From Neoechinorhynchus agilis (taxonomy: Eukaryota; Acanthocephala), in assembly GCA_051530055.1 (NCBI GenBank), contig CM121342.1:2914001-2978000 (forward strand): 64,000 nt of DNA, given 5' to 3'. Positions within the stretch are counted from its first letter, which is position 1. Every line of letters starts with the position of its first letter. The notes beneath the pieces are model-generated. The model searched no databases. It had not been told where the DNA came from and saw only the letters and a list, made by a program, of their open reading frames with translations. Positions 18,550 to 33,500 of the stretch are shown piece by piece. The translations under genes and the position numbers were made by a program.

Positions 18550-21500
18550 CGCAACGCCGTCGTACACATTCATGTTCGCACACACGCGAATACGCGTATG
18601 CGTTCACTCATGAACACGAACATTCATAAAAGGGCGCGCGCAAGGAACCCAATAAAAACGAACGACATGAACATCAGTACTGTAAAATCTATAAAGTATG
18701 CATTTATACTTAATGGCATGTCAATGCAATTAATGCACCCGCATTAGTATAGATTATTAAGCGCAACTTAAAAGTACGCAACGTACACGTTCATGTTCGC
18801 ACACACGCGAATGCACGTGTGCGTTCACTCATGAACACGAACATTCATAAAAGGGCGCGCCAAGGAACCGAATAAATACGAACGACATAAACATCAGTAC
18901 TGTAAAATCAATAAAGTATGTATTTATACTCAATGGCATGTCAATGCAATTAATGCACCAGCATTCATATAGATAATTAAGAGCAACTTAAAAGTACGCA
19001 ACGTACAAGTTCATGTACATAGACGCGAATGCACGTATGCGTTCACTCATTGATACGAACATTCATAAAAGGGCGCGCGCAAGGAACCGAACAAAAACGA
19101 ACGACATAAACATCAGTACTGTAAAATTAATAAAGTATGCATTTATACTCAATGGTATGTCAATGCAATTAATGCACCCGCATTAGTATAGATTATTAAG
19201 AGCAACTTAAATGTACGCAACGTACACGTTCATGTTCGAACACACGCGAATGCGCGTATGCGTTCACACATGAATACGAACATTCATAAAAGGGCGCGCG
19301 CAAGGAACCGAATAAAAACGAACGACATAAACATCAGTACTGTAAAATCAATAAAGTATGTATTTATACTCAATATCATGTCAATGCAATTAATGCGCCC
19401 GCATTAGTATAGATTATGAACAGCAACTTAAAAGTACGCAACGTACACGTGCATGTTAACAAACACGAATGCGCGTATGCGTTCACCCATGAATACCAAC
19501 ATTCATAAAAGGGCGCGCGCAAGAACCGAATAAAACGAACGACATAACATCAGTACTGTAAAATAATAAGTATGATTTATACTCAATGGCATGTCAATGC
19601 AATTAATGCACCAGCATTATATAGATAATTAAGAGCAACTTAAAAGTACGCAACGTACACTCATGTACAAACGAATGCGCGTATGCGTTCACCATGAATA
19701 CAACATTCATAAAAGGGCGCGCGCAAGAAACCGAATGAAAACGAACGACATGAACATCAGTACTGTAAAATAAATACAGTATGCATTTATACTCAATGGC
19801 ATGTCAATGCAATTAATGCACCAGCATTCATATAGATAATTAAGAGCAACTTAAAAGTTCGACACGTACACGTTCATGTACAAAGACGCGAATGCACGTA
19901 TGCGTTCACTCATGAACACGAACATTCATAAAAGGGCGCGCCAAGGAAACGAATAAATACGAACGACGTAAACATCAGTACAGTACAATCAATACAGTAT
20001 GTATTTATACTAAATGGCATGTCAATGCAATTAATGCACCAGCATTTATATAGATAATTAAGAGCAACTTAAAAGTACGCAACGTACACGTTCATGTTCG
20101 CACACGCGCGAATGAGCGTATGCGTTCACACATTAATGCGAAAATTCATAAAAGGGCGCTCGCAAGGAACCGAATGAAAACGAACGACATGAACATCAGT
20201 ACTGTAAAATCAATAAAGTATGTATTTATACTCAATGGCATGTCAATGCAATTAATGCACCAGCATTTATATAGATAATTAAGGCAACTTAAAAGTACGC
20301 AACGTACACGTTCATGTTCGAACACACGCGAATGCGCGTATGCGTTCACACATGAATACGAACATTCATAAAAGGGCGCGCGCAAGGAACCGAATAAAAA
20401 CGAACGACATAAACATCAGTACTGTAAAATAAATAAAGTATGCATTTATACTTAATGGCATGTCAATGCAATTAATGCACCCGCATTAGTATAGATTATT
20501 AAGAGCAACTTAAATGAACGCAACGTACACGTTCATGTTCGCACACACGCGAATGCGCGTATGCGTTCACCCATGAATACGAACATTCATAAAAGGGCGC
20601 GCGCAAGGAACCGAATAAAAACGAACGACATAAACATCAGTACTGTAAAATCAATAAAGTATGCATTTATACTCAATGGTATGTCAATGCAATTAATGCA
20701 CCCGCATTAGTATAGATTATTAAGAGCAACTTAAATGTACGCAACGTACACGTTCATGTTCGAACACACGCGAATGCGCGTATGCGTTCACACATGAATA
20801 CGAACATTCATAAAAGGGCGCGCGCAAGGAACCGAATAAAAACGAACGACATAAACATCAGTACTGTAAAATCAATAAAGCATGTATTTATACTCAATAT
20901 CATGTCAATGCAATTAATGCGCCCGCATTAGTATAGATTATGAACAGCAACTTAAAAGTACGCAACGTACACGTGCATGTTAACAAACACGAATGCGCGT
21001 ATGCGTTCACCCATGAATACCAACATTCATAAAAGGGCGCGCGCAAGAAACCGAATGAAAACGAACGACATGAACATCAGTACTGTAAAATAAATACAGT
21101 ATGCATTTATACTCAATGGCATGTCAATGCAATTAATGCACCAGCATTCATATAGATAATTAAGAGCAACTTAAAAGTTCGACACGTACACGTTCATGTA
21201 CAAAGAAGCGAATGCACGTATGCGTTCACTCATGAACACGAACATTCATAAAAGGGCGCGCCAAGGAACCGAATAAATACGAACGACGTAAACATCAGTA
21301 CAGTACAATCAATACAGTATGTATTTATACTAAATGGCATGTCAATGCAATTAATGCACCAGCATTTATATAGATAATTAAGAGCAACTTAAAAGTACGC
21401 AACGTACACGTTCATGTTCGCACACGCGCGAATGAGCGTATGCGTTCACACATTAATGCGAAAATTCATAAAAGGGCGCTCGCAAGGAACCGAATGAAAA

Positions 21501-24500
21501 CGAACGACATGAACATCAGTACTGTAAAATCAATAAAGTATGTATTTATACTCAATGGCATGTCAATGCAATTAATGCACCAGCATTTATATAGATAATT
21601 AAGCGCAACTTAAAAGTACGCAACGTACACGTGCATGTTCGCACACACCCGAATGCGCGTATGCGTTCACACATTGATACGAACATTCATAAAAGGGCGC
21701 GCGCAAGGAACCGAACAAAAACGAACGACATAAACATCAGTACTGTAAAATTAATAAAGTATGCATTTATACTCAATGGTATGTCAATGCAATTAATGCA
21801 CCCGCATTAGTATAGATTATTAAGAGCAACTTAAATGTACGCAACGTACACGTTCATGTTCGAACACACGCGAATGCGCGTATGCGTTCACTCATGAAGA
21901 CGAACATTCATAAAAGGGCGCGCGCAAGGAACCGAATAAAAACGAACGACATAAACATCAGTACTGTAAAATAAATAAAGTATGCATTTATACTTAATGG
22001 CATGTCAATGCAATTAATGCACCCGCATTAGTATAGATTATTAAGAGCAACTTAAATGAACGAAACGTACACGTTCATGTTCACACACACGAATGCGCGT
22101 ATGCGTTCACCCATGAATACGAACATTCATAAAAGGGCGCGCGCAAGGAACCGAATAAAAACGAACGACATAAACATCAGTACTGTAAAATCAATAAAGT
22201 ATGCATTTATACTCAATGGCATGTCAATGCAATTAATGCACCAGCATTAATATAGATAATTAAGAGCAACTTAAAAGTACGAAACGTACACGTTCATGTG
22301 CACACACGCGAATGCGCGTATGCGTTCACTCATGAATACGAACATTCATAAAAGGGCGCGCGCAAGGAACCGAATAAAAACGAACGACATAAACATCAGT
22401 ACTGTAAAATCAATAAAGTATGTATTTATACTCAATGGCATGTCAATGCAATTAATGCACACGCATTAGTATAGATTATGAAGAGCAACTTAAAAGTACG
22501 CAACCTACACGTGCATGTTAACAAACACGAATCCGCGTATGCGTTCACACATGAATACCAACATTCAAAAAAGGGCGCGCGCAAGGAACCGAATGAAAAC
22601 GAACGACATGAACATCAGAACTGTAAAATCAATAAAGTATGCATTTATACTACAAGGCCTGTCAATGCAATTAATGCGCCAGCATCTATATAGATAATTA
22701 AGAGCAACTTAAAAGTACGCAACGTACACGTTCATGTACATAGACGCGAAAGCGCGTATGCGTTCACACATGAAAACGAACATTCATAAAACGGCGCGCG
22801 AAAGAAACCGAATAAAAAGGAACGACATGAACATCAGTACTGTAAAATAATAAAGTATGTATTTATACTAAATGGCATGTCAATGCAATTAATGCACCAG
22901 CATCTATATAGATAATTAAGAGCAACTTAAAAGTACGCAACGTACACGTTCATGTTCGAACACTCGCGAATGAGCGTATGCGTTCACACATTAATGCGAA
23001 AATTCATAAAAGGGCGCTCGCAAGGAACCGAATGAAAACGAACGACATGAACATCAGTACTGTAAAATCAATAAAGTATGTATATATACTAAATGGCATG
23101 TCAATGCAATTAATGCACCAGCATCTATATAGATAATTAAGAGCAACTTAAAAGTACGCAACGTACACGTTCATGTACATAGACGCGAAAGCGCGTATGC
23201 GTTCACACATGAAAACGAACATTCATAAAAGGGCGCGCGACAGAAACCGAATGAAAACGAACGACATGAACATCAGTACTGTAAAATAAATACAGTATGC
23301 ATTTATACTCAATGGCATGTCAATGCAATTAATGCACCAGCATTCATATAGATAATTAAGAGCAACTTAAAAGTTCGACACGTACACGTTCATGTACAAA
23401 GAAGCGAATGCACGTATGCGTTCACTCATGAACACGAACATTCATAAAAGGGCGCGCCAAGGAAACGAATAAATACGAACGACGTAAACATCAGTACAGT
23501 ACAATCAATACAGTATGTATTTATACTAAATGGCATGTCAATGCAATTAATGCACCAGCATTTATATAGATAATTAAGAGCAACTTAAAAGTACGCAACG
23601 TACACGTTCATGTTCGCACACGCGCGAATGAGCGTATGCGTTCACACATTAATGCGAAAATTCATAAAAGGGCGCTCGCAAGGAACCGAATGAAAACGAA
23701 CGACATGAACATCAGTACTGTAAAATCAATAAAGTATGTATTTATACTCAATGGCATGTCAATGCAATTAATGCACCAGCATTTATATAGATAATTAAGC
23801 GCAACTTAAAAGTACGCAACGTACACGTGCATGTTCGCACACACCCGAATGCGCGTATGCGTTCACACATTGATACGAACATTCATAAAAGGGCGCGCGC
23901 AAGGAACCGAACAAAAACGAACGACATAAACATCAGTACTGTAAAATTAATAAAGTATGCATTTATACTCAATGGTATGTCAATGCAATTAATGCACCCG
24001 CATTAGTATAGATTATTAAGAGCAACTTAAATGTACGCAACGTACACGTTCATGTTCGAACACACGCGAATGCGCGTATGCGTTCACTCATGAAGACGAA
24101 CATTCATAAAAGGGCGCGCGCAAGGAACCGAATAAAAACGAACGACATAAACATCAGTACTGTAAAATCAATAAAGTATGCATTTATACTTAATGGCATG
24201 TCAATGCAATTAATGCACCCGCATTAGTATAGATTATTAAGAGCAACTTAAATGAACGAAACGTACACGTTCATGTTCGCACACACGCGAATGCGCGTAT
24301 GCGTTCACCCATGAATACGAACATTCATAAAAGGGCGCGCGCAAGGAACCGAATAAAAACGAACCACATAAACATCAGTACTGTAAAATCAATAAAGTAT
24401 GCATTTATACTTAATGGCATGTCAATGCAATTAATGCACCCGCATTAGTATAGATTATTAAGAGCAACTTAAATGTACGCAACGTACACGTTCATGTTCG

Positions 24501-27500
24501 CACACACGCGAATGCGCGTATGCGTTCACTCATGAATACGAACATTCATAAAAGGGCGCGCGCAAGGAACCGAATAAAAACGAACGACATAAACATCAGT
24601 ACTGTAAAATCAATAAAGTATGTATTTATACTCAATGGCATGTCAATGCAATTAATGCACCCGCATTAGTATAGATTATTAAGAGCAACTTAAAAGTACG
24701 CAACGTACACGTGCATGTTAACAAACACGAATGCGCGTATGCGTTCACACATGAATACCAACATTCAAAAAAGGGCGCGCGCAAGGAACCGAATGAAAAC
24801 GAACGACATGAACATCAGTACTGTAAAATCAATAAAGTATGCATTTATACTACAAGGCATGTCAATGCAATTAATGCGCCAGCATTTATATAGATAATTA
24901 AGAGCAACTTAAAAGTACGCAACGTACACGTTCATGTTCGCACACACGCGAATGGGCGTATGCGTTCACTCATGAATACGAAAATTCATAAAAGGGCGCT
25001 CGCAAGGAACCGAATGAAAACGAACGACATGAACATCAGTACTGTAAAATCAATAAAGTATGTATTTATACTCAATGGCATGTCAATGCAGTTAATGCAC
25101 ACGCATTAGTATAGATTATGAAGAGCAACTTAAAAGTACGCAACCTACACGTGCATGTTAACAAACACGAATCCGCGTATGCGTTCACACATGAATACCA
25201 ACATTCAAAAAAGGGCGCGCGCAAGGAACCGAATAAAAACGAACGACATAAACATCAGTACTGTAAAATCAATAAAGTATGCATTTATACTTAATGGCAT
25301 GTCAATGCAATTAATGCACCATCATTAGTATAGATTGTTAAGAGCAACTTAAATGCACGCAACGTACACGTTTATGTTCGCACACACGCGAATGCGCGTA
25401 TGCGTTCATTCATGAATACGAACATTCATAAAAGGGCGCGCGCAAGGAACCGAATGAAAACGAACGACATGAACATCAGAACTGTAAAATCAATAAAGTA
25501 TGCATTTATACTACAAGGCCTGTCAATGCAATTAATGCGCCAGCATTTATATAGATAATTAAGAGCAACTTAAAAGTACGCAACGTACACGTTCATGTAC
25601 ATAGACGCGAAAGCGCGTATGCGTTCACACATGAAAACGAACATTCATAAAACGGCGCGCGAAAGAAACCGAATAAAAAGGAACGACATGAACATCAGTA
25701 CTGTAAAATAATAAAGTATGTATTTATACTAAATGGCATGTCAATGCAATTAATGCACCAGCATCTATATAGATAATTAAGAGCAACTTAAAAGTACGCA
25801 ACGTACACGTTCATGTTCGCACACACGCGAATGAGCGTATGCGTTCACACATTAATGCGAAAATTCATAAAAGGGCGCTCGCAAGGAACCGAATGAAAAC
25901 GAACGACATGAACATCAGTACTGTAAAATCAATAAAGTATGTATATATACTAAATGGCATGTCAATGCAATTAATGCACCAGCATCTATATAGATAATTA
26001 AGAGCAACTTAAAAGTACGCAACGTACACGTTCAGTACATAGACCGGATGGTTCACACATGAACAATTCTAAAAGGGCGCGCGCAAGAACCGAATAAAAA
26101 CGAACGACATAAACATCAGTACTGTAAAATCAAAAAGTATTTAATGATCAATGCAATTAGCCAGATTGATAATTAAAAGCAACTTAAAAGTACGCAACGT
26201 ACACGTTCATGTTCGCACACACGCGAATGCGCGTATTCGTTCACACATTGATACGAACATTCATAAAAGGGCGCGCGCAAGGAACCGAATAAAAACGAAC
26301 GACGTAAACATCAGTACTGTAAAATCAATAAAGTATGTATTTATACTAAATGGCTTGTCATTGCAATTAATGCACCAGGATTTGTATAGATAACTAAGAG
26401 CAACTTAAAAGTACGCTACGTACACGTCCTTGTTCGCACACACGCGAATGCGCGTATGCGTTCACACATTGATACGAACATTCATAAAAGGGCGCGCGCA
26501 AGGAACCGAATGAAAACGAACGACATGAACATCAGTACTGTAAAATCAATAAAGTATGTATTTATACTCAATGGCATGTCAATGCAATTAATGCACCAGC
26601 ATTTATATAGATAATTAAGAGCAACTTAAAAGTTCGACACGTACACGTTCATGTACAAAGACGCGAATGCACGTATGCGTTCACTCATGAACACGAACAT
26701 TCATAAAAGGGCGCGCCAAGGAACCGAATAAATACGAACGACATAAACATCAGTACAGTAAAATCAATACAGTATGTATTTATACTAAATGGCATGTCAA
26801 TGCAATTAATGCACCAGCATTTATATAGATAATTAAGAGCAACTTAAAAGTACGCAACGTACACGTTCATGTTCGCACACGCGCGAATGAGCGTATGCGT
26901 TCACACATTAATGCGAAAATTCATAAAAGGGCGCTCGCAAGGAACCGAATGAAAACGAACGACATGAACATCAGTACTGTAAAATCAATAAAGTATGTAT
27001 TTATACTCAATGGCATGTCAATGCAATTAATGCACCAGCATTTATATAGATAATTAAGCGCAACTTAAAAGTACGCAACGTACACGTGCATGTTCGCACA
27101 CACCCGAATGCGCGTATGCGTTCACACATTGATACGAACATTCATAAAAGGGCGCGCGCAAGGAACCGAACAAAAACGAACGACATAAACATCAGTACTG
27201 TAAAATTAATAAAGTATGCATTTATACTCAATGGTATGTCAATGCAATTAATGCACCCGCATTAGTATAGATTATTAAGAGCAACTTAAATGTACGCAAC
27301 GTACACGTTCATGTTCGAACACACGCGAATGCGCGTATGCGTTCACTCATGAAGACGAACATTCATAAAACGGCGCGCGCAAGGAACCGAATAAAAACGA
27401 ACGACATAAACATCAGTACTGTAAAATCAATAAAGTATGCATTTATACTTAATGGCATGTCAATGCAATTAATGCACCATCATTAGTATAGATTATTAAG

Positions 27501-30500
27501 AGCAACTTAAATGCACGCAACGTACACGTTTATGTTCGCACACACGCGAATGCGCGTATGCGTTCACTCATGAATACGAACATTCATAAAAGGGCGCGCG
27601 CAAGGAACCGAATAAAAACGAACGACATAAACATCAGTACTGTAAAATCAATAAAGTATGCATTTATACTTAATGGCATGTCAATGCAATTAATGCACGT
27701 ACATTAGTATAGATTATTAAGAGCAACTTAAATGTACGCAACGTACACGTTCATGTTCGCACACACGCGAATGCGCGTATGCGTTCACTCATGAATACGA
27801 ACATTCATAAAAGGGCGCGCGCAAGGAACCGAATAAAAACGAACGACATAAACATCAGTACTGTAAAATCAATAAAGTATGTATTTATACTCAATGGCAT
27901 GTCAATGCAATTAATGCACACGCATTAGTATAGATTATGAAGAGCAACTTAAAAGTACGCAACCTACACGTGCATGTTAACAAACACGAATCCGCGTATG
28001 CGTTCACACATGAATACCAACATTCAAAAAATGGCGCGCGCAAGGAACCGAATGAAAACGAACGACATGAACATCAGAACTGTAAAATCAATAAAGTATG
28101 CATTTATACTACAAGGCCTGTCAATGCAATTAATGCGCCAGCATTTATATAGATAATTAAGAGCAACTTAAAAGTACGCAACGTACACGTTCATGTACAT
28201 AGACGCGAAAGCGCGTATGCGTTCACACATGAAAACGAACATTCATAAAACGGCGCGCGAAGGAAACCGAATAAAAAGGAACGACATGAACATCAGTACT
28301 GTAAAATAATAAAGTATGTATTTATACTAAATGGCATGTCAATGCAATTAATGCACCAGCATCTATATAGATAATTAAGAGCAACTTAAAAGTACGCAAC
28401 GTACACGTTCATGTACATAGACGCGAAAGCGCGTATGCGTTCACACACGAAAACGAACATTCATAAAACGGCGCGCGCAAGAAACCGAATAAAAAGGAAC
28501 GACATGAACATCAGTACTGTAAAATCAATAAAGTATGTATTTATACTAAATGGCATGTCAATGCAATTAATGCACCAGCATCTATATAGATAATTAAGAG
28601 CAACTTAAAAGTACGCAACGTACACGTTCATGTACATAGACGCGAAAGCGCGTATGCGTTCACACATGAAAACGAACATTCATAAAAGGGCGCGCGCAAG
28701 AAACCGAATAAAAACGAACGACATAAACATCAGTACTGTAAAATCAATAAAGAAGTATTTATACTAAATGGCATGTCAATGCAATTAATGCACCAGCATT
28801 CACATAGATAATTAAAACCAACTTAAAAGTACGCAACGTACACGTTCATGTTCGCACACACGCGAATGCGCGTATTCGTTCGCACATTGATACGAACATT
28901 CATAAAAGGGCGCGCGCAAGGAACCGAATAAAAACGAACGACGTAAACATCAGTACTGTAAAATCAATAAAGTATGTATTTATACTAAATGGCTTGTCAT
29001 TGCAATTAATGCACCAGGATTAGTATAGATAACTAAGAGCAACTTAAAAGTACGCTACGTACACGTCCTTGTTCGCACACACGCGAATGCGCATATGCGT
29101 TCACACATTTATACGAACATTCATAAAAGGGCGCGCGCAAGGAACCGAATGAAAACGAACGACATGAACATCAGTACTGTAAAATCAATAAAGTATGCAT
29201 TTATACTACAAGGCCTGTCAATGCAATTAATGCGCCAGCATTTATGTAGATAATTAAGAGCAACTTAAAAGTACGCAACGTACACGTCCATGTTCGCATA
29301 CACGCGAATGCGCGTATTCGTTCACACATTTATACGAACATTCATAAAAGGGCGCGCGCAAGGAACCGAATGAAAACGAACGACATGAACATCAGTACTG
29401 TAAAATCAATAAAGTATGTATTTATACTCAATGGCATGTCAATGCAATTAATGCACCAGCATTTATATAGATAATTAAGAGCAACATAAAAATACGCAAC
29501 GTACACGTTCATGTTCGCACAAACGCGAATGCGCGTATGCGTTCACTCATGAACACGAACATTCATAAAAGGGCGCGCGCAAGGAACCGAATAAAAACGA
29601 ACGACATAAACATCAGTACTGTAAAATCAATAAAGTATGTATTTATACTAAATGGCATGTCAATGCAATTAATGCGCCAGCATTTATATAGATAATTAAG
29701 AGCAACTTAAAAGTACGCAACGTACACGTTCATGTACATAGACGCGAAAGCGCGCATGCGTTCACACATGAAAACGAGCATTCATAAAACGGCGCGCGCA
29801 AGAAACCGAATAAAAAGGAACGACATGAACATCAGTACTGTAAAATAATAAAGTGTGTATTTATACTAAATGGCATGTCAATGCAATTAATGCACCAGCA
29901 TCTATATAGATAATTAAGAGCAACTTAAAAGTACGCAACGTACACGTTCATGTACATAGACGCGAAAGCGCGTATGCGTTCACACACGAAAACGAACATT
30001 AATAAAACGGCGCGCGCAAGAAACCGAATAAAAAGCAACGACATGAACATCAGTACTGTAAAATCAATAAAGTATGTATTTATACTAAATGGCATGTCAA
30101 TGCAATTAATGCACCAGCATCTATATAGATAATTAAGAGCAACTTAAAAGTACGCAACGTACACGTTCATGTACATAGACGCGAATGCACGTATGCGTTC
30201 ACTCATGAACACGAACATTCATAAAAGGGCGCGCCAAGGAACCGAATAAATGCGAACGACATAGACATCAGTACTGTAAAATCAATAAAGTATGTATTTA
30301 TACTCAATGGCATGTCAATGCAATTAATGCACCAGCATTTATATAGATAATTAAGAGCAACTTGAAAGTACGCAACGTACACGTTCATGTACATAGACGC
30401 GAATGCGCGTTGCGTTCACTCATGAACACGAACATTCATAAAAGGGCGCGCGCAAAGAACCGAATAAAAACGAACGACATGAATACCAGTACTGTAAAAT

Positions 30501-33500
30501 CAATAAAGTATGTATTTATACTACATGGCATGTCAATGCTATTAATGCAAAAGCATTTATATAGATAACTAAGCGCAACTTAAAAGTACGCAACGTACAC
30601 GTGCATGTTTGCACACACGCGAATGAGCGTATGGGTTCACACATTTATACGAACATTCATAGAAGGGCGCGCGCAAGGTACCGAATAAAAACGAACGACA
30701 TAAACATCAGTACTGTAAAATCAATAAAGTATCTATTTATACTAAATGGCATGTCAATGGAATTAATGCACCAGCATTCATATAGATAATTAAGAGCAAC
30801 TTAAAAGTACGCAACGTACACGTGCATGTTAACAAACACGAATGCGCGTATGCGTTCAAACATGAATACCAATATTCATAAAAGGGCGTGCGCAAGGAAC
30901 CGAATAAAAACAAACGACATAAACATCAATACTGTAAAATCAATAAAGTATGTATTTATACTCAATATCATGTCAATGCAATTAATGCGCCCGCATTCAT
31001 ATAGATAATTATGAGCAACTTAAAAGTACGCAACGTACACGTGCATGTTAACAAACACGAATGCGCGTATGCGTTCAAACATGAATACCAACATTCATAA
31101 AAGGGCGCGCGCAAGGAACCGAATGAAAACGAACGACATGAACATCAGTACTGTAAAATCAATAAAGTATGTATTTATACTCAATGGCATGTCAATGGAA
31201 TTAATGCACCAGCATACATATAGATAATTAAGAGCAACTTAAAAGTACGCAACGTACAAGTTCATGTACATAGACGCGAATGCACGTATGCGTTCACTAT
31301 TGAACACGAACATTCATAAAAGGGCGCGCCAAGGAACCGAATAAATACGAACGACATAAGCATCAGTACTGTAAAATCAATAAAGTATGTATTTATACTC
31401 AATGGCATGTCAATGGAATTAATGCACCAGCATACATATAGATAATTAAGAGCAACTTAAAAGTACGCAACGTACACGTTCATGTTCGCACACACGCGAA
31501 TGCGCGTATGCGTTCACTCATGAACACGAACATTCACAAAAGGGCGCGCGCAAGGAACCGAATAAAAACGAACGACATGAACATCAGTACTGTAAAATCA
31601 ATAAAGTATGTATTTATACTCAATGGCATGTCAATGCAATTAATGCAAAAGCATTTATATAGATAACTAAGCGCAACTTAAAAGTACGCAACGTACACGT
31701 GCATGTTTGCACACACGCGAATGAGCGTATGGGTTCACACATTGATACGAACATTCATAAAAGGGCGCGCGCAAGGAACCGAATAAAAACGAACGACATG
31801 AACATCAGTGCTGTAATATCAAAAAAGTATGTATTTATACTCAATGGCATGTCAATGCAATTAATGCAAAAGCATTTATATAGATAACTAAGCGCAACTT
31901 AAAAGTACGCAACGTACACGTTCATGTTCGCACACACGCGAATGCGCGAATGCGTTCACTCATGAACACGAACATTCATACAAGGGCGCGCGCGAGGAAC
32001 CGAATAAAAACGAACGACATGAACATCAGTACTGTAATATCAAAAAAGTATGTATTTATACTCAATGGCATGTCAATGCAATTAATGCACCAGCATTTAT
32101 ATAGATAATTAAGAGCAACATAAATGTACGCAACGTACACGTTCATGTACATAGACGCGAATGCACGTATGCGTTCACTCATGAACACGAACATTCATAA
32201 AAGGGCGCGCCAAGGAACCGAATAAATGCGAACGACATAAACATCAGCACTGTAAAATCAATAAAGTATGTATTTATACTCAATGGCACGTCAATGCAAT
32301 TAATGCACCAGCATTTATATAGATAATTAAGAGCAACTTAAAAGTACGCGACGTACACGTTCATGTACATAGACGCGAATGCGTTTATGCGTTCACTCAT
32401 GAACACGAACATTCACAAAAGGGCGCGCGCAAGGAACCGAATAAAAACGAACGACATAAACATCAGTACTGTAAAATCAATAAAGTATGTATTTATACTC
32501 AATTGCATGTCAATGCAATTAATGCACCAGCATTTATATAGATAATTAAGAGCAACTTAAAAGTAAGCAACGTACACGTTCATGTACATAGACGCGAATG
32601 CGCGAATGCGTTCACTCATGAACACGAACATTCATAAAAGGGCGCGAGAAAGGAACCGAATAAAAACGAACGACATAAACATCAGTACTGTAAAATCAAT
32701 AAAGTATGTATTTATACTAAATGTCATGTCAATGCAATTAATGCACCAGCATATATATGGATAATTAAGAACAACTTAAAAGTACGCAACGTACACGTGC
32801 ATGTTCGCCACACCCGAATGCGCGTATGCGTTTACACATTGATACGAACATTCATAAAAGGGCGCGCGCAAGGAACCGAATAAAAACGAACGACATGAAC
32901 ATCAGTGCTGTAATATCAAAAAAGTATGTATTTATACTCAATGGCATGTCAATGCAATTAATGCACCAGCATTTATATAGATAATTAAGAGCAGCATAAA
33001 AGTACGCAACGTACACGTTCATGTTCGCACAAACACGAATGCGCGTATGCGTTCACTCATGAACACGAACATTCATAAAAGGGCGCGCGCGAGGAACCGA
33101 ATAAAAACGAACGACATGAACATCAGTACTGTAAAATCAATAAAGCATGTATTTATACTAAATGGCATGTCAATGCAATTAATGCACCAGCATTCATATA
33201 GATAATTAAGAGCAACTTAAAAGTACGCAACGTACACGTGCATGTTCGATCAAACGCGAAAGCGCGTATGCATTCACACATTGATACGGACCTTCACAAA
33301 AGGGCGCGCGAAAGGAACCGAATAAAAACGAACGACATAAACATCAGTACTGTAAAATCAATAAAGTATGTATTTATACTAAATGTCATGTCAATGCAAT
33401 TAATGCACAAGCATTTATATGGATAATTAAGAGCAACTTAAAAGTACGCAACGTACACGTTCATGTTCGCACACACGCGGATGCACGTATGCGTTCACTC

